From contig NC_012796.1 in NCBI RefSeq assembly GCF_000010665.1, positions 3,067,501-3,131,500 on the forward strand: a stretch of 64,000 nucleotides of DNA, in the 5' to 3' direction. The notes beneath the pieces are model-generated. The model was not told where the DNA came from, did not search any database, and saw only the letters and a list, made by a program, of their open reading frames with translations. The stretch is from Solidesulfovibrio magneticus RS-1 (GTDB lineage: Bacteria > Desulfobacterota > Desulfovibrionia > Desulfovibrionales > Desulfovibrionaceae). Every line of letters begins with the position of its first letter. Position 1 is the first letter of the stretch. Below are positions 7,603 through 16,450 of this stretch, piece after piece. A program made the position numbers and the translations under genes.

Positions 7603-9636
7603 CTAGAACCGCTCGAACTCGTCGTCGCGAGCATCAAGGTCGATGCCCACGCCGCTGGCGGGCTTGGCGGCCGCGCCGGACGGACGCGCCGCGGCAGCAG
7701 GACGCCGGGCCGCCGACGGCAGGGCCTTGACCGGACGATAGGCCGTGCGCCGGGCCGTGGCTCCGTCCACCCGGAAAAAGGCCATGGTGGACTGGAGCTG
7801 CTCGGCCTGGCTCGAAAGCTCTTCCGAGGTGGAGGCCATTTCCTCGGAGGCCGAGGCGTTTTGCTGCACCACCTGATCAAGCTGCTGGATGGCCCGGTTG
7901 ATCTGGTCGGCCCCGGAATTCTGCTCCTGACTGGCGGCCGCGATTTCCTGCACGAGATCGGCCGTGCGCTGGATGTCGGGCACCATCTTGGTGAGCATGG
8001 AACCGGCCCGCTCGGCCACTTGGACGCTGGACGACGAGAGTTCGGAGATTTCGGCGGCAGCCGAACCGCTGCGCTCGGCCAGCTTGCGCACTTCGGCCGC
8101 GACCACGGCGAAGCCCTTGCCGTGTTCGCCGGCCCGGGCCGCCTCAATGGCGGCGTTAAGGGCCAGCAGGTTGGTCTGGCGGGCGATCTCCTCGATGATG
8201 GAAATCTTCTCGGCGATGTTCTTCATGGCCGCCACGGCCGAGACCACGGCTTCGCCGCCCTCCCGGGCGTCCTGGGCGGCCTTGACGGCAATGGACTGGG
8301 TCTGTTGGGCGTTCTCGGCGTTCTGCTTGATGTTGGAGCTCATCTCTTCCATGGACGAGGAGATTTCCTCGACGCTGGCCGCCTGTTCCGTGGCCCCCTG
8401 GGACATGCTCTGGGCCGAGGCCGAGAGTTCCTCGGAGCCCGAGGCCACGTTTTCCGAGGCCGACTGCACCTCGGCCACGACCTCGCGCAATTTGCCCACC
8501 ATTTCGTTGAGGGACGCGGCCAGGATGCCCATTTCATCCTTTTGGTCGATGTCGAGCAGCCGGGTGAAGTCGCCTTCGGCCATGGCCTTGGCGAATCCCA
8601 CGCCCTTGACGACCGGTCCGGTGATGGCCTTGGTCAGGAAGACGGCGATGACCACGCCCAGGATCAGCGCCACGGCCAGGCCGCCCAGCATCACCGAGGA
8701 GGCGGTTTCCAAGCTCGAAACGGCGTCGACGGCGATCTTCGTGGTGGCGTCCATGGCGGCCTTGGCCGTGACCTCGGCCGCGTCCTGGACAGCGTTGGCC
8801 GCTTCCAGGCGCTTGGCCGCGATATCCTGAAGGGCCTTGAAATTATCGAGATAATCCATGAGGGCTTGGCGGTATTTCTGGGAGGCGTCGCGGATGGCGG
8901 TCAGTTGGCGAATGTTGGCTTCGTCGCGGGTCTTGGATCGGATGGCGTCGATAGCCTGGTCAAGTTGGCCAAAGGCTTTGACGGCGTCCTCAATGTGCCG
9001 GGGGTCGCGGAAAAGCTGGCCCCGGTAGTTGCCGACCCGAATGGCGGTGATGGCGCTTACGGCATCACTGGCGCCGTCGATCTTATCCACCCGCTCCAGC
9101 AACCCGGCAGAGGCGACACCTGAACCGATCTCCTCGCGGATCTTCTTCTGCTGGCTTTCGAGATAGCCCTCGCTGTTTTTGACGATCTCCGCCGCAGCGC
9201 CGTCCAAGATTTTGCGCACTCCGGCGATGGCCTCGATGCGGGCATGGGTCTCGGCGATGAGCTTTTCGTATTCCGCTGCCTTGGCCTGGGCTTTGGCCAC
9301 GTTGTCGCGCAACTGGACCAGTTGGGAGTACTTGTCGGCATGGGCCTTGGCTTCGCCCAAGGAACGCTTGAGGTCGGCGAAGTTGCGCATACCCGCGTCA
9401 AACTGCTTTTTGTCCTCGGTATAACCGTAACTGCGCATTTCCAGCATGGTCTGCAAGGCAGCCCGCTCGACGCTGTTGGCGATGGCCAGTTCCGGGATGT
9501 ACTCTTGCACCAACCGCGTGGATTGGCTTTCCACGCCCCGCATGTTGAACACGGCCATGCCCCCCAGGGCGCAGGCGATGGCGATCAGGAGTCCAAAACC
9601 GATGCTGATTTTGACGCCAAGCTTCAAATTCTTCAC
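7603..9636 (-). CDS. Methyl-accepting chemotaxis protein
   Basis: 677-residue chemoreceptor. Order: transmembrane helix about 7-30; a long helical sensor region (about 31-310) rich in Lys, Glu and Ala, likely a helical-bundle ligand domain facing the periplasm; a second membrane helix about 313-335 ([20 protein letters not shown]); a HAMP domain; then a long coiled-coil signalling domain with the highly conserved hairpin tip [20 protein letters not shown]. The C-terminus ends DDEFERF, resembling the pentapeptide tether used by CheR/CheB. Start codon is GTG with GGGGAGG upstream. Monocistronic: divergent from the permease gene and closed by its own terminator. Ligand not predictable. Confidence 0.93.
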   Translation of the reverse strand: MKNLKLGVKISIGFGLLIAIACALGGMAVFNMRGVESQSTRLVQEYIPELAIANSVERAALQTMLEMRSYGYTEDKKQFDAGMRNFADLKRSLGEAKAHADKYSQLVQLRDNVAKAQAKAAEYEKLIAETHARIEAIAGVRKILDGAAAEIVKNSEGYLESQQKKIREEIGSGVASAGLLERVDKIDGASDAVSAITAIRVGNYRGQLFRDPRHIEDAVKAFGQLDQAIDAIRSKTRDEANIRQLTAIRDASQKYRQALMDYLDNFKALQDIAAKRLEAANAVQDAAEVTAKAAMDATTKIAVDAVSSLETASSVMLGGLAVALILGVVIAVFLTKAITGPVVKGVGFAKAMAEGDFTRLLDIDQKDEMGILAASLNEMVGKLREVVAEVQSASENVASGSEELSASAQSMSQGATEQAASVEEISSSMEEMSSNIKQNAENAQQTQSIAVKAAQDAREGGEAVVSAVAAMKNIAEKISIIEEIARQTNLLALNAAIEAARAGEHGKGFAVVAAEVRKLAERSGSAAAEISELSSSSVQVAERAGSMLTKMVPDIQRTADLVQEIAAASQEQNSGADQINRAIQQLDQVVQQNASASEEMASTSEELSSQAEQLQSTMAFFRVDGATARRTAYRPVKALPSAARRPAAAARPSGAAAKPASGVGIDLDARDDEFERF

Positions 9637-9831
9637 TGCCGGCCTCCCCTTGACGTGGTGGTATCCCGCGCTTTTCAGTTTCTGATACGGATTCGGGACC
9701 TGGGCGCGGTCGTCCTCGGATTGTTTGTTTCTGGCCTATTTTGATGCCTCTTGCAACGCAAACCTCACACTTTTACGGGCATGGACCATTGCCTGCGTTT
9801 CCAGTAGGAAATCTCACAGAGGAGTTGCGCC

Positions 9832-12381
9832 ATGAAAAGCTTCATATACGAGCTGTTGTTAGCGGCGCGCCTGGCCCGCCGCGAGCTGCGGGCTGGGCTG
9901 CGGGGCTTTGGCGTCTTCGTGGCCTGCCTGGCCCTGGGCGTGGCCGCCGTGGCCGGCTCCAAAAGCCTGTCCGCCGCCTATCTGGCCGGCGTGGCCGAGG
10001 ACGCCGCAGCGCTTCTTGGCGGCGACGTCGAAGTCGCCTTGTCCCTGCGCCCGGCCTCGCCCGAAGAAAGCCACGCCCTGGCCGCTCTGGGCACGGTCTC
10101 CCATGTGGTCACCATGCAGACCATGGCCCGGGGCCGAGATGACAACGCCGGGCGCGCTCTGGCCTCGCTCAAGGCCGTGGACGGGAACTATCCCTTATAC
10201 GGTTCCCTCGACCTGTCACCGCCCATGACCGCCTCCGAGGCCCTGGAGGCGCGAAACGGCCTGCCCGGCGCGGTCGTCGCCCCGGAACTTCTGGCCCGCC
10301 TGGGCGCGCGCCTGGGCGACGTCATCCTCGTCGCCGACGTGCCCCTCGAAATACGGGCGACCATCGTCCGCGAACCCGACGCTTCGACGGGCCTGGTGTC
10401 CCTGGGGCCGCGCCTGCTCGTGGCCCAGAGCGCCCTCGAAGGAACGGGCCTTATCGGCCCGGGCATGTTCACCCGCCACGCCTACCGCATCAAGCTCCCG
10501 CCAGGGGCCGAGGCCAAGGCCGTCGCCGCGCATGTCAAGGACGCCTATCCCAAAGCCGGCTGGCGCGTGCGCGATCTGGCCTCGGCCCAGCCCGGGCTGA
10601 CCCGTTTCATGGACCGGCTGGGGGCCGTGACCGGGTTGGTCGGCCTGGCCTCGCTGCTTTTGGGCGGCATCGGCGTATCCCAGGCCGTGGCCGGCTATCT
10701 GGGGGGACGCGAAGGCTCCATCGCGGCGCTCAAGTGCCTGGGCGCGCCCCGGCGGGTGGTGGTTTGGACCTATCTGCTGGCCGTGGCCGCCCAGGGCTGC
10801 CTGGGCATTGCCATCGGCCTGGCCGTCGGCGCGTCGCTGCCGGCGCTTGTTGCTCCCCTGGCAGCCGGGGCGCTGCCGGTGCGACTGCCGCCCGGCCCCT
10901 ACCCCGAAGCCCTGGCCCTGGCCGCCGCCTTTGGCGCGTTGGCCGTTTTGGCCTTTTCCCTGCCCCATCTCGTGCAAGCCGGCCGGGTCTCGCCCCTGCT
11001 CCTTTTCCGAGGCTACGCCCCGGCCGGAAACGGCCGTCTGCCCTGGCGCGACGCCTTGCCGGGTGTGATCGCCCTGGCCGGGCTTTTCGCCCTGGCCGTG
11101 CTGGCCACGCCCAACCGCCGGCTGGGCCTGGGCTTTGTCGTGGCGGCCCTAGGCGCGGCGGCCATCTTCCGGCTGCTGGCCTCAGCCACGGTGCGGCTTG
11201 TGCGGCTGGCGCCGCTCCATCGCCCGGGACTGTTCTCCCTGGCCCTTCGGGCCGTGGCCCGGCCCGGCAACCAGGTGGCCCGGGTGCTGGCCGCCCTGGG
11301 CCTGGGACTGTCCACCTTGGCCGCCATGACCCAGGTGGAAGCCAATTTCCGCCAGGCCTTTGTGGAAGACATCCCGAAAACCGCGCCGGACTACTTTTTC
11401 GTCGATGTCCAGCCGAACCAGTTGCCGGCCTTTCTGGAAACGGCCAGGGGCGTGGCCGGCGTCATCCGGGTGGACGCCTCGCCCATGATCCGGGGGCGCG
11501 TGACGGCCATAAACGGCGAAGCCCCGGACGAGTCGCGGGTCAGCGAAGACGTGCGCTGGGCCGTGTCGGGCGACCGGGGGCTGTCCTTTGCCGCGGCCAT
11601 GCCCGAGGGCACGCGTCTGATCGAGGGGGCGTGGTGGCCCCCGGACTATGCGGGCGAACCACTGGTCTCGGTGGAGGAGGCCGTGGCCAAGGGCATCGGC
11701 GTCGGGGTCGGCGACACGGTGACGGTCAATGTGCTCGGCCGGGAGATCACGGCCAAGATTTCGAGCCTGCGGCGGGTCAACTGGCTGACCCTTGGCATCA
11801 ACTACGTCTTTGTTTTCTCGCCAAACGCCCTGGACGGGCTGCCGGCCACCTGGCTGGCCACGGCCTACACCGACAAGGCCGCCGGCAAGGCCCCGGGCGA
11901 GGCGGTCTTCGCCGCCGTCACGGAACGCTTCCCCAATGTCACGGTGGTCGGTATCGGCGACGCCCTGACCGAGGTGCTGGCCGTGGCCGACAAGGTGTCC
12001 TCGGCCGTGCGCGCCGCCGCCGCCGCAACCCTCGGGGCGGGGCTGCTCGTTCTTATCCAGTCCCTGGCCGCGGGCCTGCGGCGACGGGCCTACGAGACCG
12101 TGATCTACAAGGTCTGCGGCGCGACCCGGCCCGACATCATGACGGTGCTGTGTCTGGAAAACGCCCTGCTTGGACTGTTGGCGGGTCTGGTGGCCCTGGC
12201 AGTGGGCACGGCCGTGTCGTTTGGGTTTACGACGTATTTCATGGAGTTGCCGTTTTCGGTCTTTGCCGGTCCGGCCGCCTTGGTTGTGGCCGCCGCCGCC
12301 GCCCTGACCCTGGTCTTCGGCTCGGCCGGAGCCTTTGCCATGCTCTCTAGGCGGGTCTTGCCGTATCTGCGAAACGAATAA
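9832..12381 (+). CDS. FtsX-like ABC transporter permease (YbbP type)
   Basis: 849-residue integral membrane protein of the FtsX/LolE/MacB permease superfamily with duplicated halves: an N-terminal anchor helix about 25-45, a large periplasmic domain, three helices about 265-385, a middle helix pair, a second periplasmic domain and three C-terminal helices about 715-840. The double-core layout matches YbbP-like permeases, which act with a separate ATPase (YbbA/LolD type) to extract or move lipophilic substrates. No ATPase gene flanks it here; the partner must be elsewhere. ATG at 9832 is preceded by GAGGAG. Divergent from the chemoreceptor, convergent with the sigma-factor pair. Substrate unknown. 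Confidence 0.85.
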   Translation: MKSFIYELLLAARLARRELRAGLRGFGVFVACLALGVAAVAGSKSLSAAYLAGVAEDAAALLGGDVEVALSLRPASPEESHALAALGTVSHVVTMQTMARGRDDNAGRALASLKAVDGNYPLYGSLDLSPPMTASEALEARNGLPGAVVAPELLARLGARLGDVILVADVPLEIRATIVREPDASTGLVSLGPRLLVAQSALEGTGLIGPGMFTRHAYRIKLPPGAEAKAVAAHVKDAYPKAGWRVRDLASAQPGLTRFMDRLGAVTGLVGLASLLLGGIGVSQAVAGYLGGREGSIAALKCLGAPRRVVVWTYLLAVAAQGCLGIAIGLAVGASLPALVAPLAAGALPVRLPPGPYPEALALAAAFGALAVLAFSLPHLVQAGRVSPLLLFRGYAPAGNGRLPWRDALPGVIALAGLFALAVLATPNRRLGLGFVVAALGAAAIFRLLASATVRLVRLAPLHRPGLFSLALRAVARPGNQVARVLAALGLGLSTLAAMTQVEANFRQAFVEDIPKTAPDYFFVDVQPNQLPAFLETARGVAGVIRVDASPMIRGRVTAINGEAPDESRVSEDVRWAVSGDRGLSFAAAMPEGTRLIEGAWWPPDYAGEPLVSVEEAVAKGIGVGVGDTVTVNVLGREITAKISSLRRVNWLTLGINYVFVFSPNALDGLPATWLATAYTDKAAGKAPGEAVFAAVTERFPNVTVVGIGDALTEVLAVADKVSSAVRAAAAATLGAGLLVLIQSLAAGLRRRAYETVIYKVCGATRPDIMTVLCLENALLGLLAGLVALAVGTAVSFGFTTYFMELPFSVFAGPAALVVAAAAALTLVFGSAGAFAMLSRRVLPYLRNE

Positions 12382-12387
12382 GCGGGA

Positions 12388-12789
12388 TCAGTCGGCCCCG
12401 GCCGGCCGCTCGGGCATGTGGGCGCGCCGCTCGGCTTCGAGGCGATCATAGACAGCCAACTGTCGCGGCGACAACATCGGCCGCACCTGATCATCAATGC
12501 GCTGGAACACGATGTCGATATCCGGGCGCATGCGGCCCAGGGCCAAATCGAAATCGCGCCGACCGTTCTCCCAGGCGTCGAGGTAGACGCGGCGCTGCTC
12601 GGGACTCAGATCCAGACGCCGCATGGACTCGTCGGCAAACCGTTGGCGCACTTCCTCAAAACCCGCGCCATCGGTGGCCCGCCTTTCCAGCAACGCCTGA
12701 CGGCTCGACAGCAGCCAGCCCAAGCCGACGCCGACGATCAGAACCGTGACGAGGCTTCCCGCCCCGAATTGCCGTGAACCTTCAGCCAT
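12388..12789 (-). CDS. Membrane-anchored Spy/CnrX-like periplasmic protein
   Basis: 133 residues: one N-terminal membrane helix (about 11-27, LVTVLIVGVGLGWLL) and a charged all-helical periplasmic part with two LSPxQ elements (LSPEQRRVYLDAW and LSPRQLAVYDRL), the pattern of Spy/CpxP/ZraP/CnrX proteins. It overlaps the ECF sigma gene by 8 bp, so the two are co-translated. In Cupriavidus the similar CnrX senses metal in a sigma/anti-sigma system. Here the protein could be the sensor or the anti-sigma itself: its cytoplasmic N-terminal stretch is only about 10 residues, which is short for an anti-sigma domain. Convergent with the permease gene (6 bp apart). Confidence 0.65.
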   Translation of the reverse strand: MAEGSRQFGAGSLVTVLIVGVGLGWLLSSRQALLERRATDGAGFEEVRQRFADESMRRLDLSPEQRRVYLDAWENGRRDFDLALGRMRPDIDIVFQRIDDQVRPMLSPRQLAVYDRLEAERRAHMPERPAGAD

Positions 12790-13393
12790 GGTCTTTCTCC
12801 AAGAATGCCTTGAGCTTGCGCCTGGCGCGAAAGGCCCGCACCTTGACGTTGACCCGGGTCAATCCCGTGAGTGCCGCCACTTCCTCGACGCTTTTGCCCT
12901 CAAGACCTAAAAGCGCGACCAGGAGCCGATCCTTGGGGCCGAGCACGGCCATGGCCGCCTCCAGACGCCTTCTGGCCTCACGCGCCTCACGCCGGGCCGC
13001 TTCGCCTTCGTCGGGCAAGGTGTCCTCCAGGCCGCCCACCAGCCCGTCCTCGATCTTGCGCCGGCGCAGCCAGTCGATGCAGGTGTTGGCGGCGATGCGG
13101 TGCAGCCAGCCGCGAAACATGCCCCAGTCCCGGAGGCCGCCCAAATTGAGGTAGGCCTTGACGAACACTTCCTGGGCCAGATCCTCGACTCCGGCCGGAT
13201 CCCGGCAAAAACGGGAAGCCAGATGGGCCACGCCCGGTCCATGCCGCACGACCAGCGCGGCAAAAGCTTGCTGGTCGCCCTCGAAGGCCGCCCGGGCCAA
13301 GGCAGCGTCGTCAATGCCTTCCAGACGCGGCCGGGGACGGCCGGACACGCCGTCTTTCAACCGAACGCATTTCTCACCAACACGCGTCGTCAT
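12782..13393 (-). CDS. ECF-family RNA polymerase sigma factor
   Basis: 203 residues. Region 2 is seen as DDAALARAAFEGDQQAFAAL and then DLAQEVFVKAYLNL and GWLHRIAANTCIDWLRRR; region 4 as VLGPKDRLLVALLGLEGKSVEEVAAL followed by a helix-turn-helix (LTGLTRVNVKVRAFRARRKL). This is the standard two-domain ECF (RpoE-type) layout. The frame begins at 13411, but ATG 13393 is preferred: GGAGGC lies 8 nt upstream of it. It probably directs RNA polymerase to a small envelope or metal-stress regulon and is controlled by the membrane protein encoded immediately downstream. Confidence 0.92.
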   Translation of the reverse strand: MTTRVGEKCVRLKDGVSGRPRPRLEGIDDAALARAAFEGDQQAFAALVVRHGPGVAHLASRFCRDPAGVEDLAQEVFVKAYLNLGGLRDWGMFRGWLHRIAANTCIDWLRRRKIEDGLVGGLEDTLPDEGEAARREAREARRRLEAAMAVLGPKDRLLVALLGLEGKSVEEVAALTGLTRVNVKVRAFRARRKLKAFLEKDHG

Positions 13394-13554
13394 GCAGCAA
13401 GCCTCCGCCAACGCCCCTCCCCAGGCGCGTTTGCCTGCTCAGGCGTCGAGCGCAGCCCATCGGTTACACGCCCGCCTCGACAAGCCGCGCCCGGCAGGCT
13501 ATCTGCACTGCCGGCGGCCGCGTCCCGGCCGCACGCCACCTCCCGGAGCGAGCC

Positions 13555-14079
13555 ATGCCCCTTGCCGCCGACACCAACATCTACCTCATCGGTCCCAGGG
13601 CCTCGGGCAAGACCACGCTTGGCCGCAAACTGGCCGAAAGCCTCGGCCGCTCCTTCGTCGATCTCGACGCCCGGTTCGTCGAAGCGCGCGGCGAAACCAT
13701 CGCCGAACTGGTGGCCCGGGAGGGCTGGGACGCCTTCCGCCGGGCCGAAGCAGACATCCTGGCTGAAACCGCCGCCCAAAAAGGGCTGGTCGCGGCCACG
13801 GGCGGCGGCGTGGTGCTGTTGCCGGAAAACCGGGCCCTCCTGGCCAAGGGGCTGGTGCTCTACCTGCAAGCCCACCCCGACCGTCTGGCCGAGCGCCTCA
13901 TGGCCGATCTCAACCCGGACCAGCGCCCCAATCTGACGCAGCTTGGCCTCAAAGAGGAAATCGTGGCCACCCTGGCCGAACGCGAACCGCTGTATTTCTC
14001 CCTGGCCCACGCCTGCCTGCCCGAGCGCCCCATCGACGAATTGCTGGAATATACGTTGCGCGCGCTCAAAATGTTCTAG
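13555..14079 (+). CDS. aroL: Shikimate kinase
   Basis: 174 residues, normal length. Phosphorylates shikimate to shikimate 3-phosphate with ATP in chorismate synthesis (cytoplasm). Seen: P-loop GPRASGKTT at 13-21, the DLD motif (D36, D38) for Mg and shikimate, FRRAE (R62) for shikimate, the GGG loop at 83-85, and a lid segment with DQRPNL near 121. GGAG sits about 7 nt before the ATG. It stands alone, not with other aro genes. The symbol is given by family; aroK would be equally acceptable. Two perfect palindromes follow. Confidence 0.92.
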   Translation: MPLAADTNIYLIGPRASGKTTLGRKLAESLGRSFVDLDARFVEARGETIAELVAREGWDAFRRAEADILAETAAQKGLVAATGGGVVLLPENRALLAKGLVLYLQAHPDRLAERLMADLNPDQRPNLTQLGLKEEIVATLAEREPLYFSLAHACLPERPIDELLEYTLRALKMF

Positions 14080-14125
14080 GGGACTCCACCGTGCCTTTGG
14101 CCGAGGGCGCGGCGGCACAAGCGCG

Positions 14126-14180
14126 CGAAAAGGGCTGCTTTGGGCGCGAGCATAGCTCGCGCCCAAAGCAGCCCTTTTCG
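14126..14180. repeat. Perfect 26-bp palindrome (3-nt loop)
   Basis: Arms 14126-14151 and 14155-14180 are exact reverse complements (arm begins CGAAAAGGGCTGCTTTGGGC), loop ATA. The transcript hairpin would be very stable and ends in CCCTTTT on both strands, so it can terminate transcription from aroL or from the opposite side. The exact arm match over 26 bp is more than a terminator needs. Confidence 0.95.
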
Positions 14181-14194
14181 CTGACGAGTTGGGG

Positions 14195-14251
14195 GCTGTA
14201 ATGCGCCGTTTGCCCGGACATAAGCCGTCCGGGCAAACGGCGCATTACAGC
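14195..14251. repeat. Perfect 25-bp palindrome (7-nt loop)
   Basis: Arms 14195-14219 and 14227-14251 are exact reverse complements (arm begins GCTGTAATGCGCCGTTTGCC), loop ATAAGCC. After an asymmetric internal loop the pairing resumes as GACGAG (14183-14188) with CTCGTC (14253-14258). There is no T-run, so it is not a standard terminator. It sits 14 bp after the first palindrome with unrelated arm sequence. Confidence 0.95.
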
Positions 14252-14315
14252 TCTCGTCTTCTCTCGGGCGACCGCCCGCCGACGTCTCTTCGCCCGGCCG
14301 ACCGGAGCCCGCAAA

Positions 14316-14358
14316 CAGGGGGCCCGGGGGGAATGATTCCCCCCGACCGCCGGAAACT
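14316..14358 (-). repeat. Dispersed GC-rich hairpin repeat, copy A
   Basis: On the minus strand it reads CCGGCGG, a hairpin, then CCCCCTG. The central palindrome CGGGGGGAAT-G-ATTCCCCCCG spans 14325-14345. Nearly identical to copy C at 51219-51260 and related to copy B at 22707-22747. It lies 24 bp beyond the stop of lutC and may serve as its terminator or be a mobile repeat. Confidence 0.8.
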
Positions 14359-14381
14359 CTTAAAACTCTCCCACTACTCCC

Positions 14382-15041
14382 TTACAACCAATCCAGCCCG
14401 ATCACATGCACGGCCAGCGGCCCGTGCACGCCGCGCACGTAAACGAATTCGATGTCGCCGGTGCTGGACACGCCCGAGACACAGTTAAGTGCGCTGGGCA
14501 TGGGCCCCTGCCCCACCCGCTCCAGCATGGTCGGCAGGTCGGGCACAAGACGCGATCTGGCCACGAAGGCCACATGCAGGCGCGGCACCAGCGGTGTGCC
14601 GCGCTCACGTCCCGGGGCGGCGGCCATGACAAGGCTGCCGGTGGCGCACAGGGCGTAGGCCACGGCCGTGACGCCGAGATCCACGGCGGCCAGGCCCGGA
14701 CAGACGCGCTCGGGCAGCTCTTCCGGGGCAATGACCGCGACCTTGGCCTCGGCCAGGACGCCGGCGGCCGAGACGGCGTCGAGATCGGGATGGTCCCAGC
14801 GCACGGCGGTTTTCACGTCGTTGGCGGCCAGATAAGCGGTCAGCGCCTGTCGGGCCTCCTCGGGGGTGCGGGCCATCTCAAAGGTAGGCCCAAGGGTGGT
14901 CAGCACGGCGGCGAAGCGCTCGAAATCGGCCACGCCCCCGCCCGGTTTGCGGGGAATGGTCGGGGCCGAGACACGGGGGAAGCCGGCGGCCGTGGCCGCA
15001 CGCAGGCGACCGAGGATGGCGTTTTTGGCGCGCGTTTTCAT
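14382..15041 (-). CDS. lutC: LutC-type lactate utilisation protein (LUD domain)
   Basis: 219 residues with a LUD (LutC/YkgG) domain over most of the length; seen segments include DLGVTAVAYALCATGSLV and the C-terminal STGDIEFVYVRGVHGP, both typical. In Bacillus, LutA, LutB and LutC together oxidise L-lactate to pyruvate. The start ATG at 15041 overlaps the lutB stop by 4 bp. Last gene of lutABC; copy A of the dispersed hairpin repeat lies just downstream. Lactate is a main substrate of sulfate reducers, so a central energy role is likely. Confidence 0.93.
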   Translation of the reverse strand: MKTRAKNAILGRLRAATAAGFPRVSAPTIPRKPGGGVADFERFAAVLTTLGPTFEMARTPEEARQALTAYLAANDVKTAVRWDHPDLDAVSAAGVLAEAKVAVIAPEELPERVCPGLAAVDLGVTAVAYALCATGSLVMAAAPGRERGTPLVPRLHVAFVARSRLVPDLPTMLERVGQGPMPSALNCVSGVSSTGDIEFVYVRGVHGPLAVHVIGLDWL

Positions 15042-16450
15042 GCACGTCCTCCCTGGAGACGCTTAAGCCGGCGAGCGAGGGCCTTGAATCGCCGGGAGAA
15101 AGGCCGGGCCAGCCCCGGGAACTCCCGGCAGCGCAGGAAGCGGCCCACCGGCGCGTCCGGGGCCACGGCCGCGACCTCGCGCAGCTTGGGGTCAAACAGG
15201 CGGCCAACGGCGGCCGCGCCGCCAAACAGGAGCGGATGCCGGGCCAGCAGGCTGAAGGCCGCCACCGGCAGATCGGTTTCGGTCTCCGACACGCGGCGGC
15301 GCAGTTCCTGGAGCAGGGCCGGATGGTCGATGCCGGCCGGGCAGGCTTCCGAGCAGGCGGCGCAGTGGGTGCAGGCGAATGGCTGGCGCGGATCGCCGGG
15401 GTTGTCCTTCAAAAGCGGGGAGATGACCGAGCCCATGGGGCCGGGATAGACCGTGCCGTAGGCGTGGCCGCCCACGCTCTGGTAGACCGGGCAGACGTTT
15501 AAGCAGGCCCCGCAGCGGATGCAGCGCAGGATGGAGCGCAGCTTGGGATCGGCCAGGATGTCCGAGCGGCCGTTGTCCAGGATGACCAGATGCATTTCCC
15601 TGGGGCCGTCGCGTTCGCCCTCGCGCCGCGCGCCGGTGAAAAAGGACAGGTGCACGGGCAGGGTCTGGCCGGTGGCGGCCGGCGGCAGGATGTCCAGGAC
15701 CACGGCGGCGTCGGCCAGGGTCTCCACCACTTTTTCCAGGGTCATGAGCGCAATGTGGATGGGCGGACAGGAGCCGGAAAGCCGGATGTTGCCCTCGTTT
15801 TCCAGCACCGTCACCGTGCCGGTCTCGGCGATGGCGATGTTGCAGCCGGTGATGCCGGCGTCGGCGGCCAGAAACTTCTGGCGCAGGCTGTCCCGGGCGA
15901 TGCGGGTCATCTCCGGGATGTCGGTGCTGGTGCGGCCGAACTTGCGGGCGAAAAGGTCGGAGACCTGCTCCTTGGACACGTGCAGGGCCGGAGCCAGGAT
16001 ATGCGAGGGGCGCTGGCCGGCCAGCTGGATGATGTACTCGCCAAGGTCGGTCTCCACGGCCTCGATGCCGGCCGCTTCCAGAACCTCGTTGAGCCCCATC
16101 TCCTCGCTCACCATGGACTTGCCCTTGACCACGAGCTTGGCCCCGCGCTCGGACAGGATGCGGGCCACAAGCGTAGCTGCCGTCTCGGCCGTTTCGGCGT
16201 AGTGGACCCGGCCGCCGACAGCGGTAACGCTGGCTTCGAGCTTTTCGAGCAACTCCGGCAGCTTGGCCAGGGTCTTGTCGCGCACGGCCACGGCCCGGGC
16301 CTGGCGCTCGGCGAAGTCGGGCATGGCGTTGACCGAGCGCTGGCGCAGCACGCGGATGTGGCCGATGGCCTTGTGCAGGATGGCCCGGCTTTGGCGGTCA
16401 CCCAGGGCCTTGGCCGAGGCTTTGGCGAAATCGTGGGCGGTCTTGGTCAT
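15038..16450 (-). CDS. lutB: LutB-type iron-sulfur lactate dehydrogenase subunit
   Basis: 470 residues. Order: N-terminal helical segment; LUD-like domain with the conserved VVKGKSMVSEEMGLNE and TGCNIAIAETGT segments; two 4Fe-4S motifs, CIRCGACLNVCP and CTHCAACSEACP, near residues 305-365; then a C-terminal tail (DUF3390-like). This is the standard LutB layout. The start overlaps the lutA stop by 4 bp. It would pass electrons from lactate through the clusters towards the membrane pool, with LutA and LutC. Confidence 0.95.
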   Translation of the reverse strand: MTKTAHDFAKASAKALGDRQSRAILHKAIGHIRVLRQRSVNAMPDFAERQARAVAVRDKTLAKLPELLEKLEASVTAVGGRVHYAETAETAATLVARILSERGAKLVVKGKSMVSEEMGLNEVLEAAGIEAVETDLGEYIIQLAGQRPSHILAPALHVSKEQVSDLFARKFGRTSTDIPEMTRIARDSLRQKFLAADAGITGCNIAIAETGTVTVLENEGNIRLSGSCPPIHIALMTLEKVVETLADAAVVLDILPPAATGQTLPVHLSFFTGARREGERDGPREMHLVILDNGRSDILADPKLRSILRCIRCGACLNVCPVYQSVGGHAYGTVYPGPMGSVISPLLKDNPGDPRQPFACTHCAACSEACPAGIDHPALLQELRRRVSETETDLPVAAFSLLARHPLLFGGAAAVGRLFDPKLREVAAVAPDAPVGRFLRCREFPGLARPFSRRFKALARRLKRLQGGRA

